Below are positions 53,750 through 63,479 of a stretch of DNA of 64,000 nucleotides, piece by piece. Under the pieces are notes generated by a model. It had not been told where the DNA came from and did not search any database. It saw only the letters and a list, made by a program, of their open reading frames with translations. The translations under genes and the position numbers were made by a program. Every line of letters starts with the position of its first letter. Position 1 is the stretch's first letter. This stretch comes from Verrucomicrobiota bacterium (GTDB lineage: Bacteria > Verrucomicrobiota > Kiritimatiellia > CAIQIC01), in NCBI GenBank assembly GCA_004321905.1, contig SCQF01000023.1, positions 124,001 to 188,000 of the forward strand. Direction: 5' to 3'.

Positions 53750-55206
53750 CGCAATGCTCCCAACAACGGAATCAGCGCCCCGGCAATGCCGGCGATGGCG
53801 GAAATCGGGAAGAATCTAACATGGAGCGGCACCTTTTCCACATAGGCTAAAACAAATGCCGCAGTCGCGACGAGCAAAGCCAGCCCGGCAAACAGGCCGC
53901 CGCCAACCAGCCACCAGAGCCACGCGCTCGCGCCCACCGCCACAGCATGCACCAGGCCCGCCACGATTTGTGCGCGGCCGCTGCCCAGTGCGGCGGGGAT
54001 ACTATGCACACCATTGCGACGGTCGGCTTCTAAATCCTGGAGCGCATAGATGATGTCGAAGCCGCTCATCCAGCAGAACGTGAACAGCGCCAGCAGCAGC
54101 ACGGCACTGGTCATGGCTGTGCCGCCAGAAACCGCGACGAAAGCACCCAACGGCCCTAACGCCAGACACAAGCCAATACCGAAATGGCAAAGCGGTGTGA
54201 ACCGCTTGAGCAGCGAATAGGAAATCAAGACCACCGCTGGAATCGCCGCAAGCTTCAGACAAACCGGCCCCAGCAAAGCACAGGCGACGAGATAGACGAG
54301 CAAACCGGCGAACGCCACGCCCCACGCCTGCATCGGCGTCATCTTCCCGCTAGGCAACTCACGCCCCACCGTTCGGCGATTTAGCAGATCAAGACGCCGG
54401 TCAAGAATCCGGTTCATCGCCATACCCAACGTCCGCGCGCCGAGTCCTGCCAAAGCGATCAGGCCGAGCAGCTTCAAGGAAGGCATACGGCCACCCGCAC
54501 CCAACCACGCGCCGGCGAACAACAGCGGTAGACTGAAAATCGTGTGTTCCACTTTGACGAAGTTGGCGATTTTGTTCGCCAAGCTCTGTTGCTGCTGCGG
54601 CCAGCGTTCCAGCCCGGCGACCACTTCGCGCGCCAGCAATTCCGAGACGCTGCGAAGATTTCGGTGCAATTCCTCGCGTCCACCAGCGTGGGCCAGATCG
54701 CTGACGCCTTTGAGCAACGTACACGGCACCGCATGTTGGCGACAGGCTTCCGCCACCGCCGCGCCCTCCATCTCCACCACGTCGGCATGTGTCGCCAGCT
54801 TGGTTTTCCGTTCGCCACCAAATACCGGTTCACGTACCGAGACGAGTCGTGCTGTCGGCAACGCCTGCCACACATCGTTATGTCCATCGAGTTCTTGCAG
54901 CACGCGGGATTCTTCGTCGCCAACCGCGGTGACGCGACAAAAATGGCCCGGCGCAAATCCGTCCTTCAGCGCGCCGCAAATGCCGAGATTGATGATGGCG
55001 CTGGCCCCGCGCGTGTTGATGGCATACGCCGTGGCCGCGGCGGCTTGCGCGCCGCCCATCCCGCTGATGACGACGAAACCGCCGGGCCGCCGTCCGCGCG
55101 CCGCGAACCAATAGGTCGCATACGGCTCGGCAACCAACGGCTCGGCGGCGAGTTGCGTCAGCAGTGGCTGCGCTTCGTCCAAGGTGGCGAGCAGCAGCGC
55201 GATCAT
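53746..55206 (-). CDS. mqnB-mqnP: Fused futalosine hydrolase MqnB and UbiA-type prenyltransferase MqnP
   Basis: Residues 1-205 are a nucleoside-phosphorylase-fold hydrolase (ATLDEAQ, INLGICGALK, VVEMEGAAVAEAC, LLKGVSDLA with the catalytic Asp) that removes the base from futalosine. Residues about 210-486 are a UbiA prenyltransferase with about eight membrane helices and the two Asp motifs (MNRILDRRLDLLNRRT, YALQDLEADRRNG). Fusing two non-consecutive pathway enzymes tethers the hydrolase to the membrane. Both modules are near full length, so fusion rather than misassembly is likely. Confidence 0.87.
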   Translation of the reverse strand: MIALLLATLDEAQPLLTQLAAEPLVAEPYATYWFAARGRRPGGFVVISGMGGAQAAAATAYAINTRGASAIINLGICGALKDGFAPGHFCRVTAVGDEESRVLQELDGHNDVWQALPTARLVSVREPVFGGERKTKLATHADVVEMEGAAVAEACRQHAVPCTLLKGVSDLAHAGGREELHRNLRSVSELLAREVVAGLERWPQQQQSLANKIANFVKVEHTIFSLPLLFAGAWLGAGGRMPSLKLLGLIALAGLGARTLGMAMNRILDRRLDLLNRRTVGRELPSGKMTPMQAWGVAFAGLLVYLVACALLGPVCLKLAAIPAVVLISYSLLKRFTPLCHFGIGLCLALGPLGAFVAVSGGTAMTSAVLLLALFTFCWMSGFDIIYALQDLEADRRNGVHSIPAALGSGRAQIVAGLVHAVAVGASAWLWWLVGGGLFAGLALLVATAAFVLAYVEKVPLHVRFFPISAIAGIAGALIPLLGALR

Positions 55207-56006
55207 GAAATCACTCCCGCCGCACGCGCCATTCTCTCCAGCACGGCGATGGCGGCATGTCCGCGTTCGCCCAAGTCCACAGAGAAATCGGTGACGAACA
55301 TCTGGATGTGTTGCCGCAAAACTTTCTCGTCGGTTTCTTGGGCGTGCTGACGGACATAGGCCATCGTGCCACCCGGCTGGGCGCGCGAATGCACAATCGC
55401 CTGCCGCAGCAACTTCTCCAGATCAGCGATGACGGTTGCGCCCAGCGTCTTACGCGCCACGATACAACCCAGCGGAATCGGCTGCTGCGTCTGCGCTTCC
55501 CACCACTGCCCAAGATCGGCAAGGCAGATCAGCCCGGACTGCTGATAGATAAAACGTGTTTCGTGAATCAGCACGCCGCAATCCACCGCGCCACTGCACA
55601 CCGCCTCCAAAATCTGATCGTAGGGCAGAAAGATTTTCTGCTGCGCGGCGGGCGCCCAGAGCCGGAAGAGCAGATGCGCCGTGGTCAGCTCGCCCGGCAC
55701 GGCAACGCGGACGCGCGCCATGTCCGCATGCTGTAGCGGCGCGCGCGCCACAACCAGCGGGCCGCAGCCAAAGCCCAGCGCCGCACCGCAGTTCAACAGT
55801 TGATAGTGCTGACGGACGAGCAGATAGGCGTGAAATGAAATCTTGGTGACGTCAAACGCGCCTTCGAGCGCCTTGCGGTTGAGCGTCTCAACATCGTACA
55901 GATGCACCGCCACGTCATAGCCGTGGCGCGCCAGCTGCCCGGCGGCAACGTCTTGAAACATGAACGTGTCGTTCGGACACGGTGAATAGGCCATCGTCAG
56001 GTTCAC
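55203..56006 (-). CDS. mqnD: 1,4-dihydroxy-6-naphthoate synthase MqnD
   Basis: MqnD converts cyclic dehypoxanthine futalosine to 1,4-dihydroxy-6-naphthoate. The 267-residue protein shows the family motif YSPCPNDTFMF and DVTKISFHAYLLV, with VDCGVLIHETRF in the second lobe. The GTG start has GGAG 5 bp upstream; an ATG four codons later is possible. It is the first gene of the six-gene operon, which is preceded by a palindrome pair. Confidence 0.92.
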   Translation of the reverse strand: MNLTMAYSPCPNDTFMFQDVAAGQLARHGYDVAVHLYDVETLNRKALEGAFDVTKISFHAYLLVRQHYQLLNCGAALGFGCGPLVVARAPLQHADMARVRVAVPGELTTAHLLFRLWAPAAQQKIFLPYDQILEAVCSGAVDCGVLIHETRFIYQQSGLICLADLGQWWEAQTQQPIPLGCIVARKTLGATVIADLEKLLRQAIVHSRAQPGGTMAYVRQHAQETDEKVLRQHIQMFVTDFSVDLGERGHAAIAVLERMARAAGVIS

Positions 56007-56065
56007 AAAAACTCCGCGTTCTGCGCGGCGATGTAAACACCGCCCTCCAGCGCGGTCAAGGGCAA

Positions 56066-56113
56066 TTCCAAGGTTTGGAAAATGATACCGGCTCTTTTTC
56101 CAAGCCTTGGGAA
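56066..56113. repeat. Paired palindromes between mqnD and the GH95 gene
   Basis: TTCCAAGGTTTGGAA and TTCCAAGCCTTGGGAA (one inserted base) start 32 bp apart, upstream of mqnD. Confidence 0.88.
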
Positions 56114-56125
56114 ACAGCGAAAGAA

Positions 56126-58489
56126 TCAGAACGTAGCGTCGAGTAGTTTAACTTCGTCAGGCTGGAAATCGAGCGTTTTGGTTTTGTCGCCATAACGCAC
56201 GACGCATTGACCACCGACAGTGCTTTTGACTTTTGCGAATGTCAGCTTGCCGTTCTGCCAGGTGATGTCCACGGTGTAACCACCGCGGGCACGCAGGCCT
56301 GTGATCGAGCCGTTGGGCCACGCGGTCGGCAATGCCGGAAGTAACGTGATTTCGTCGGTGTGCGACTGCAACAACATCTCGGCAATACCGGCGGTCGCGC
56401 CGAAATTACCGTCAATCTGGAATGGTGGGCCGGCATCAAAAAGGTTCGCATAGGTGCCAGCACCCAGGCCTTGATAGCTGATTCCGATCACACCGGTGGG
56501 GCGAAGCAATGAGGCGAGTAGTTTATTAGCGCGATCACCATCGCCCAACCGCGCCCAGAGGTTGATCTTCCACGCATACGACCAACCCATCCCGCCATCG
56601 CCACGCGCATCAAGGAACTTGCGGCACGCGCCGGCCAGCGCGGGTGTGCCAGAGACCGTGATCTCATGCGCTGGATACAAGCCGTACAGAGGCGACACGT
56701 GCCGGTGATGTGGCTCCGGTTCGGTATAAGGTTCCAACCACTCCTGCAGACGACCATCGGGACCGATCTGATTCGGCGCAAGCCGCGCGCGCTTTTCAGT
56801 CAACTCGCGGGAGAAATCGGCATCCACCCCCAGAGTTTCGGCAGCACGGGCGGTGTTACCGAACAACTCGCGAAGCTGCTGCATATCAATCGTCGGCCCG
56901 AGACAAACATGCGCGACTTTGCCGTTAGGCAAGCGGAAGCCATTCTCCGGCGAATTGGAAGGCCCCGTGACGAGCCATTTGTGCCGCGGCTCCTCGACGA
57001 GGTTGTCGAGATAGAATTCCGCCGCGCCTTTCAAAATGGGATAGGCCCACGCGAGGAAATTGCGGTCCAAGGTGTAGGCATAGTGCTCCCAGAGATGCTC
57101 GCAGAGCCACGCCGAACCACCTGCCGTCGAACCCCACGAGGCCACCTCGCCGGGTGCGGTAAAACCCCACGGGTTCGTAATGATGTGCGCCACCCAACCG
57201 CGTGCATTGTAATAGGCCTGCGCGGTTTTCCCACCCGGCTCGACCAGCGAGGCGATCAACTTATGCAAGGGTTCCGCCAACTCGGCGAGATTGCAGACTT
57301 CCGCCGGCCAATAGTTCATCTGCACGTTGACGTTGAGATGCCAATCGCCATTCCACGGCGTCTGAATTTCCCCGGCCCAAATGCCCTGCAAATTCGCCGG
57401 CAGGCCACCCGGCCGTGACGAGCAAATCAGTAGATAACGACCAAAATTGAAGTAAAGCGCGGCCAGCGCCGGGTCCGCGGCGCCCTTGGCGAAACCCACC
57501 AGTCGCTCATCGGTTGGCAACGCACTGTTGGTAGTGGCATTAAGTTTCAAATCAACGCGCCTGAACCACTGCTCATGATCGCGTTGTTGCGTGGCGCGCA
57601 ATTCAGTAAATGATTTTGCCGCCGCTTTATCGAGATCGCTCGTCGTGGCTGCAAGCGGATCGGCAAGCTGGCGACCCGCGAAGCCGCGATAGTCCGTCGC
57701 CGCCGCCAGCAGCAATACCACCTCATCGGTTTTTTCCACCACCAGTTTGTCCTTCTCGACTTTTACTGCACCGCCGCGGGTGAGCACACGCAACCGCGCG
57801 GCATAACTCACACCTTTGCCTTCATGACCGTCGTTGAGCGTACCGGTCATCAGCAACTCATGGGGTCCGGCAACCTCGATCATGAAACGTTCAGGCCGAT
57901 CCAAGCCTACCGCAAAAGAAAGCGTACCGGGTTTATCGGCGGCGAGGCGAATGGCCAGCACTTCATCCGGCGCCGAAACGAAAACCTCGCGGGTGAAGTT
58001 CACGCCATTTCGACGATAAGAAATTTTCGCCAACGCTGTCGCCAGATCGAGTTCGCGCCGGTAATTCTCGACCACATTGCTGGAACCGCTGAACGTCAGT
58101 CGCAAATTGCCGAGTGTTTGATAGGAGCCAAAGGGCACCTTGGCACCGCGCCCCTGCCCTGATCCTTGCCCCTGACAAGTGAAGTTCTTGTTCACCAGCG
58201 CCTCGGCTTCTACATTTTTACCTTCGAGTAGCAGCCGACGAATTTCCGGCAATGCTTTGTGGGCAGCGAGCCGGTTGGCATCCTCACGCGAACCCGACCA
58301 CAGCGAGCTTTCGTTGAGGACGATCCGCTCCTCATCCACACCACCGAACACCATCGCGCCGATGCGTCCGTTACCCAACGGCAATGACTGATAAAACTTT
58401 TGCGCCGGATGTTGGTACCAAAGCGTGGTCAATTCGTCAGCCTGCACCGCACAGGCCATGACCGCTACCGCGAGAAGTACTTTTCGCAT
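56126..58489 (-). CDS. Secreted GH95-family glycoside hydrolase (alpha-L-fucosidase-like)
   Basis: A signal peptide (MRKVLLAVAVMACAVQA) is followed by the GH95/GH65-like (alpha/alpha)6 fold: PLGNGRIGAMVFGGVDEERI, NESSLWSG, SSRPGGLPANLQGIWA, WHLNVNVQMNYWPAEV and FGATAGIAEMLLQ. GH95 enzymes release alpha-L-fucose (or L-galactose) from host or algal glycans with inversion. Length 787 is normal. Both the GH95-typical NVNVQMNYW and NGGM-type substrate loops are present. Confidence 0.9.
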   Translation of the reverse strand: MRKVLLAVAVMACAVQADELTTLWYQHPAQKFYQSLPLGNGRIGAMVFGGVDEERIVLNESSLWSGSREDANRLAAHKALPEIRRLLLEGKNVEAEALVNKNFTCQGQGSGQGRGAKVPFGSYQTLGNLRLTFSGSSNVVENYRRELDLATALAKISYRRNGVNFTREVFVSAPDEVLAIRLAADKPGTLSFAVGLDRPERFMIEVAGPHELLMTGTLNDGHEGKGVSYAARLRVLTRGGAVKVEKDKLVVEKTDEVVLLLAAATDYRGFAGRQLADPLAATTSDLDKAAAKSFTELRATQQRDHEQWFRRVDLKLNATTNSALPTDERLVGFAKGAADPALAALYFNFGRYLLICSSRPGGLPANLQGIWAGEIQTPWNGDWHLNVNVQMNYWPAEVCNLAELAEPLHKLIASLVEPGGKTAQAYYNARGWVAHIITNPWGFTAPGEVASWGSTAGGSAWLCEHLWEHYAYTLDRNFLAWAYPILKGAAEFYLDNLVEEPRHKWLVTGPSNSPENGFRLPNGKVAHVCLGPTIDMQQLRELFGNTARAAETLGVDADFSRELTEKRARLAPNQIGPDGRLQEWLEPYTEPEPHHRHVSPLYGLYPAHEITVSGTPALAGACRKFLDARGDGGMGWSYAWKINLWARLGDGDRANKLLASLLRPTGVIGISYQGLGAGTYANLFDAGPPFQIDGNFGATAGIAEMLLQSHTDEITLLPALPTAWPNGSITGLRARGGYTVDITWQNGKLTFAKVKSTVGGQCVVRYGDKTKTLDFQPDEVKLLDATF

Positions 58490-58506
58490 AAGTCACCCTT
58501 CTGATT

Positions 58507-58554
58507 TTCCAAAGATTGGAAATTCTGATAATACACATTTTCCAACCATTGGAA
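58507..58554. repeat. Paired palindromes upstream of the GH95 gene
   Basis: TTCCAAAGATTGGAA and TTCCAACCATTGGAA start 33 bp apart. Confidence 0.88.
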
Positions 58555-58597
58555 ACTAAAACCGCCAATGGACACAAAGGGACGCGAATAAAAACGG

Positions 58598-58936
58598 TCA
58601 GCGACCCGAATTCAACACCAAGCGTTCCCATTCCAGCTTGGGACGACGAAAATTCAAAATCACACCAACGGGCAACTTGGTAATGCGGAGGTAATTCAGC
58701 AGTTGTCCACGATGCTCATCAATGATTTGATCCGGGATGTAGTCATCAATCTGCTGGCCACGATAGAAAACCGGATAGGAGGTTTGCGGGCTGAAATCCA
58801 AGCCCTGTTCTTTCAGCTCAATGCACAGCGCGCGTTCATAGGTCTTTTCCCGTAACCCATGCCCAAGTTCATTTAAAACGGCCAAGGCACAGCCAACGAT
58901 CTTGAACACCAACTCCTTCTCAATCAACTCGGCCAT
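58598..58936 (-). CDS. GxxExxY-family protein with internal deletion
   Basis: This PD-(D/E)XK-like small family carries the GxxExxY motif (GLREKTY) near residue 28 and ends with QLLNYLRITKLPVGVILNFRRPKLEW. The central strand with the catalytic-type Glu-x-Lys is missing (YIPDQIIDEHRGQLLNYL), making it about 20 residues shorter than typical, so nuclease activity is unlikely. Families like this spread with mobile DNA; it lies 22 bp upstream of argG on the same strand. Confidence 0.78.
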   Translation of the reverse strand: MAELIEKELVFKIVGCALAVLNELGHGLREKTYERALCIELKEQGLDFSPQTSYPVFYRGQQIDDYIPDQIIDEHRGQLLNYLRITKLPVGVILNFRRPKLEWERLVLNSGR

Positions 58937-58958
58937 GATCCGCGTCCATTGGCGTTCA

Positions 58959-60158
58959 TTAGCGGTTCAGAAGCGCGCGCTGGCGGAGGCGGAGGGCGTT
59001 GAGCTTGATGAAGCCACTGGCATCGCCTTGGTCATAGCCCGCCGCACCTTCAAAGGAGGCCACGTGCGGATTATAGAGCGACTGCGCCGACTTACGGCCG
59101 ACGACGGTGCAGTTGCCTTTGAAGAGCTTGAGTCGCGCAGTGCCGGTGACGCACGCCGCCGCCTCATCCATCGCCTTCTGCAACATCTCGCGTTCGGGCG
59201 CGAACCAGAATCCGTAATAGACCATCTCGGCATAGCGCGGCACGAGGCTGTTGCGCAGATGCAACACTTCGCGATCCATCGTGAGTTGTTCGACGGCTTC
59301 GCGGGCGCGGTGCAAAATCGTGCCCGCCGGTGTTTCATAGACGCCGCGGCTCTTCATGCCCACGTAGCGATTCTCTACCATGTCAATCCGCCCCACCCCG
59401 TGTTTGCCCGCCAGCTTGTTCAGCGTGAGCATCACGTCCAGCGGCTTCATTCGCTGCCCATTGACGGCGACGGCGTCGCCGCCACGGAACGACACCTCGA
59501 CGTATTCAGGTTTGTTGGGCGCATCGGCAGGATCCACGGAAAGCTTGAAGATATCCTTCGGTGGCTCGGCCCACGGGTCTTCAAGAATGCCACCTTCGTA
59601 GCTGATGTGGAGTAGATTGCGATCCATCGAATAGGGTTTCTTGGCGGACACTTCGATCGGAATCTTGTGCTGCGCGCAATAGGCGATCATGTCCTGCCGG
59701 CCTTGAAACTGGTCACGGAACCGCGCCTCGCGCCATGGCGCGATGATCTGAATGTCCGGCTGAAGTGCATACGCAGTCAACTCGAAGCGCACCTGATCGT
59801 TACCTTTGCCGGTCGCGCCGTGCGCGACGGCTTCCGCGCCGTTGGCGCGGGCGATCTCAACCATGCGCTTGGCGATCAGCGGACGGGCAATTGAAGTGCC
59901 GAGCAGGTAGCCGGATTCATAGACCGCGCCGGCGCGCAGCATCGGAAAGACGAAGTCGCGCGCAAATTCGGCGCGCAAATCTTCGATGTAGATTTTGGAG
60001 GCACCGGTCTTCTTTGCCTTTTTGTCGAGGCCCTTGAGTTCCTCTTCCTGACCGATGTCCGCGCAGAACGCGATCATCTCCGCGTGATAGGTTTCCTTGA
60101 TCCACTTGAGCAACACCGATGTGTCCAAGCCGCCGGAATACGCCAAAACGATTTTCAT
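58959..60158 (-). CDS. argG: Argininosuccinate synthase
   Basis: ArgG joins citrulline and aspartate with ATP in arginine synthesis. The PP-loop start [29 protein letters not shown] and [10 protein letters not shown] are diagnostic. At 399 residues it is normal length. AAGGAAACCAGC before the ATG is a good ribosome-binding site. A palindrome pair lies upstream. Confidence 0.97.
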   Translation of the reverse strand: MKIVLAYSGGLDTSVLLKWIKETYHAEMIAFCADIGQEEELKGLDKKAKKTGASKIYIEDLRAEFARDFVFPMLRAGAVYESGYLLGTSIARPLIAKRMVEIARANGAEAVAHGATGKGNDQVRFELTAYALQPDIQIIAPWREARFRDQFQGRQDMIAYCAQHKIPIEVSAKKPYSMDRNLLHISYEGGILEDPWAEPPKDIFKLSVDPADAPNKPEYVEVSFRGGDAVAVNGQRMKPLDVMLTLNKLAGKHGVGRIDMVENRYVGMKSRGVYETPAGTILHRAREAVEQLTMDREVLHLRNSLVPRYAEMVYYGFWFAPEREMLQKAMDEAAACVTGTARLKLFKGNCTVVGRKSAQSLYNPHVASFEGAAGYDQGDASGFIKLNALRLRQRALLNR

Positions 60159-60218
60159 GCTGGTTTCCTTTCAAAAAGCGGCGGCAGTTTGTCAAACCCG
60201 CGGAGCGGAGTCAAAGTT

Positions 60219-60265
60219 TTCCAAGCCTTGGAAAAGTAAACCAGTGGTTTTTCCAAGGCTTGGAA
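60219..60265. repeat. Paired palindromes between argG and glgP
   Basis: TTCCAAGCCTTGGAA and TTCCAAGGCTTGGAA start 32 bp apart; the second ends just before the glgP stop. Confidence 0.92.
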
Positions 60266-60266
60266 A

Positions 60267-62747
60267 TCACCCGTGATTCATCTGAATCGGGACCGGCTGG
60301 AGGTTCCAGATTTTTTCGGCGTATTCGCGAATCGAGCGGTCGCTGGAGAACGGGCCCATGCGGGCGACATTCAGGATTGCCTTGCGCGACCATTCCGCGT
60401 TTTGGGTGAATAACGCACTCACCTCACCCTGTTTATCCACATAGCTGCGGTAATCGGCGAGGTGGAAGAAACAATCGCCGCCTTCCGTCAACGCACGATA
60501 TAACTCGCTGAACAGCTCGGGCTGCGAGGGGATGAACGGATTCTGCAAAAGGCTGTGCAGCACATGGCGCAACTCTTCGTCGTGATCCATCCACGTGCGC
60601 GGCAGATAGTCGTTGTCGCGCAGGTTGATCAGTTCCTCGGCGCGATGGCCAAAAATGAAAATGTTCTCCAAGCCGACGGCCTCGGCGATCTCAATGTTCG
60701 CGCCGTCCCACGTGCCGATCGTCAACGCGCCGTTGAGCGAGAGCTTCATATTGCCGGTGCCGGAGGCTTCCCAGCCGGCGGTGGAAATCTGCTCGGAGAG
60801 GTCGGCGGCCGGAATAATGCTCTCGGCCAGCGAGACGTTGTAGTCCGGCAGGAAGACGACCTTGAGCCGCCCGCCCACATCGGCGTCGTGGTTGATGACC
60901 TGCCCCAGCGTATTGATCAGCTTGATGATGAGTTTGGCATGGTGATAGCTCGGCGCAGCCTTGGCGCCGAAAATGAACGTGCGCGGCACGATCTCCAGCT
61001 TGGGATTGGCCTTCAACCGATAGAAAAGCGTCATGATGTGCAGCGCATTGAGTAACTGGCGTTTGTACTCGTGCAGCCGCTTGACGTGCACATCGAAAAG
61101 CGAATCCGGGTCCACGATCTGGCCGGTCTGCTCGCGGATGAGCGCGGTCAGACACATCTTGTTGTTGCGTTTGATGCGCGCGAATTCTTTACGAAACGCC
61201 GCGTCGCCGGCGAATTCTTCCAATGCGCGCAGTTCGTCAAGGTCGCGGATCCAGCCGTCGCCAATCGCGCCACTGATGAGCTGGGCCAAGCCCGGATTAC
61301 ACTGCATCAGCCAGCGGCGATGGGAAATACCGTTGGTCACGTTGATGAATTTCTCCGGGCACAGCTCGTCGAAATCCGGCACCAACCGTTTTTTGATCAA
61401 ATCGGAATGCAGCGCGGAAACGCCGTTGACCCGATGGCTGCCCACAATCGCCAAGTTGGCCATGCGTACCTGCTTCACGTCGCCCTCTTCGATCAGCGAC
61501 ATCCGCTGAATGCGGTCGAAGTGGTTATCGCTGGAAAGTCGAATCTGCTGTAAGAAGCGCTCATTGATGGCATAGATGATTTGCAGATGGCGCGGCAACA
61601 CGCGCTCCAGCAGCGGCACCGGCCATTTTTCCAAGGCCTCCGGCATGAGCGTATGGTTCGTATAATTCAGCGTCTTCGAGGTAATCTCCCACGCCTGCTC
61701 CCACGGCATATTCACTTCGTCCAGGAAATAGCGCATGAGTTCGGCCACGGTCAACGCCGGATGCGTGTCGTTCATCTGCATGGTCGTGTCGGCCGCAAAA
61801 TTGTCGAAGCTCGTGTGGTTCTTCAGGTAGCGGCGCATGATGTCGCGCACGGCACAGGTCACCAGAAAATATTCCTGAATCAGCCGCAGTTCCTTCCCGG
61901 CGTGAGTGCTGTCCGAAGGATAGAGCACTTTGGAGATGTTCTCGGCCCAGTTCTTCTCCTCCACGGCCTTGACGTAGTCGCCTTGGTTGAACACATCGAG
62001 CCGGAACCCTTCCGTCGCGCGCGAGCTCCATAGCCGCAGAATATTGACCGTGTTCACGCCCTGCCCGATCACGGGAATGTCGTAGGGCACGCCTTCGAGC
62101 ATCTGCCAGTCCACCCAGACCGACCGCTTCCGCCCGCGCTCCTGCACCTCCTCCACCCGCCCATAGACGATCACCGGCACGGTGTATTCCGGGCGCACCA
62201 TCTCCCACGGATTGCCGTACTTCATCCAATCGTCGGGCCGCTCCATCTGCCAGCCGTTATCGAATTCCTGCCGGAACATGCCGTGCTCATAGCGGATGCC
62301 GTAGCCGTAGGCCGGATACTCCAGCGTCGCCAGCGAATCCAAATAGCACGCCGCCAATCGCCCGAGACCGCCGTTGCCCAGCCCGGCATCGGCCTCAATG
62401 CCGATGAGCTGCTCCAACCTCAAGCCCATCTCCTGCAAGGCCTGCTGGGTCGCCTCCACAATGCCGAGCGACAAAATGTTGTTGCTCAACAACCGCCCGA
62501 TCAGAAATTCCATCGAAAGATAATAGACGCGCCGTGCGTCGCGATCCAAATAGGCCCCTTGCGTGGCGATCATCCGGTCCACCGCGAGATCGCGCACCGC
62601 CATCGAAAGGCTGATCAGCTTGTCGTAGTCCGTCGCCGACCGCACATCCTTGCATCGCGAATAGCGCAAATGACTCTCGTAGCGCCGCTTGATCTCGCGC
62701 GCCGTAATGCCGCTGCCCTTGGTCCCACTGGGTGTTTTGGTTTGCAT
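60267..62747 (-). CDS. glgP: Glycogen/starch phosphorylase
   Basis: GlgP releases glucose-1-phosphate from glycogen using PLP. It shows DAGLGNGGLGRLAACYLDS (substrate site), YGIRYEHGMFRQ and EASGTGNMKLSLNGAL, with the PLP-binding lysine in GTGNMK. The product is 826 residues, normal length. The ATG at 62747 has AAGGA 10 bp upstream; the frame extends a further 20 codons. Confidence 0.96.
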   Translation of the reverse strand: MQTKTPSGTKGSGITAREIKRRYESHLRYSRCKDVRSATDYDKLISLSMAVRDLAVDRMIATQGAYLDRDARRVYYLSMEFLIGRLLSNNILSLGIVEATQQALQEMGLRLEQLIGIEADAGLGNGGLGRLAACYLDSLATLEYPAYGYGIRYEHGMFRQEFDNGWQMERPDDWMKYGNPWEMVRPEYTVPVIVYGRVEEVQERGRKRSVWVDWQMLEGVPYDIPVIGQGVNTVNILRLWSSRATEGFRLDVFNQGDYVKAVEEKNWAENISKVLYPSDSTHAGKELRLIQEYFLVTCAVRDIMRRYLKNHTSFDNFAADTTMQMNDTHPALTVAELMRYFLDEVNMPWEQAWEITSKTLNYTNHTLMPEALEKWPVPLLERVLPRHLQIIYAINERFLQQIRLSSDNHFDRIQRMSLIEEGDVKQVRMANLAIVGSHRVNGVSALHSDLIKKRLVPDFDELCPEKFINVTNGISHRRWLMQCNPGLAQLISGAIGDGWIRDLDELRALEEFAGDAAFRKEFARIKRNNKMCLTALIREQTGQIVDPDSLFDVHVKRLHEYKRQLLNALHIMTLFYRLKANPKLEIVPRTFIFGAKAAPSYHHAKLIIKLINTLGQVINHDADVGGRLKVVFLPDYNVSLAESIIPAADLSEQISTAGWEASGTGNMKLSLNGALTIGTWDGANIEIAEAVGLENIFIFGHRAEELINLRDNDYLPRTWMDHDEELRHVLHSLLQNPFIPSQPELFSELYRALTEGGDCFFHLADYRSYVDKQGEVSALFTQNAEWSRKAILNVARMGPFSSDRSIREYAEKIWNLQPVPIQMNHG

Positions 62748-62767
62748 ACCTTGATTATCCTTACTGG

Positions 62768-62805
62768 GAAAGCTGCGGGAATATGCCAGAAACCACCCAC
62801 TTTGC
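62768..62805. repeat. Repeat copy also present at 63381-63420
   Basis: GAAAGCTGCGGGAATATGCC is followed by AGAAACCACCCACTTTGC. A related sequence with a similar hairpin (AGCGGTGGA ... TCCACCCGCT) occurs 613 bp further on. Confidence 0.5.
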
Positions 62806-62903
62806 AAAAACTAAATCCGTACACGTTCCTGCCAACAGACCCCAAGAAGATTGACTTTGACAAATCCCTCACGTAATTATTTTTTCAACAACACCGAGGT
62901 AAC

Positions 62904-63371
62904 ATGATAACAACGTTCTTCCGTAGTGTGCGCGTGGTCGGGGCTATGTGCGGTGCGATGTTCATACTGTTGGCCGTCGGATGCGAAGGGTATGTCATCA
63001 GTGACTCCACCAAGACCGAAACCGTTGCGACGGATTCTGCGACGCCTACCAACACGACGAGCGTTGCCGAGCCTGTGAGTACCGTTCCGACGTCTACCAA
63101 CACGACCAGTGGGGTACTGAATGACGATCCGAATTGTGCGCTGGTGGTCAAGTACCAGAATCGGGACATCCCTAATGAAGGCCAAGTTCACTATGTGAGG
63201 CGCGTCCTTACTTCCGATCCCTTCAAGTCGGCAAATCCGGTATGTGTCCAGTACAACGACACGCAGGCGGGCGAGATGACGGTGTGGAAGGATACCTCAA
63301 ACAGAGGCCGTCGGGTTGATGTACTGCCCACCGATCGCGGCATTGATAAAATCGTCGTGTGGTACAACTAG
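62904..63371 (+). CDS. Small lipoprotein of unknown function
   Basis: A lipoprotein signal peptide (hydrophobic stretch, then lipobox LLAVGC) indicates anchoring after Cys27. A Thr/Ser-rich linker includes two copies of a TPTNTT / TSTNTT segment encoded by nearly identical 20-bp words. A short C-terminal domain (CALVVKYQNRDIP, YVRRVLTSDPF) follows. No family is recognised. It has a plausible GAGGT ribosome-binding site. Confidence 0.6.
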   Translation: MITTFFRSVRVVGAMCGAMFILLAVGCEGYVISDSTKTETVATDSATPTNTTSVAEPVSTVPTSTNTTSGVLNDDPNCALVVKYQNRDIPNEGQVHYVRRVLTSDPFKSANPVCVQYNDTQAGEMTVWKDTSNRGRRVDVLPTDRGIDKIVVWYN

Positions 63372-63380
63372 CCTCACCAA

Positions 63381-63420
63381 GAAAGCGGTGGAAATACGCC
63401 AGAATCCACCCGCTCCGCGC
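63381..63420. repeat. Second copy of the 62768 repeat
   Basis: AGCGGTGGA (63384-63392) pairs with TCCACCCGCT (63405-63414) with one bulge; it lies between the two small envelope genes. Confidence 0.5.
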
Positions 63421-63479
63421 TTGACCAACCGCCACCCGCGCGGCACGCTCCTAGCGTCCACAAGACAAGGAGCGTAACG

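Noticed and set aside
61620-61640. TTTTCCAAGG half-site in glgP as a palindrome copy
   Set aside because: Only one arm is present; the other half does not match.
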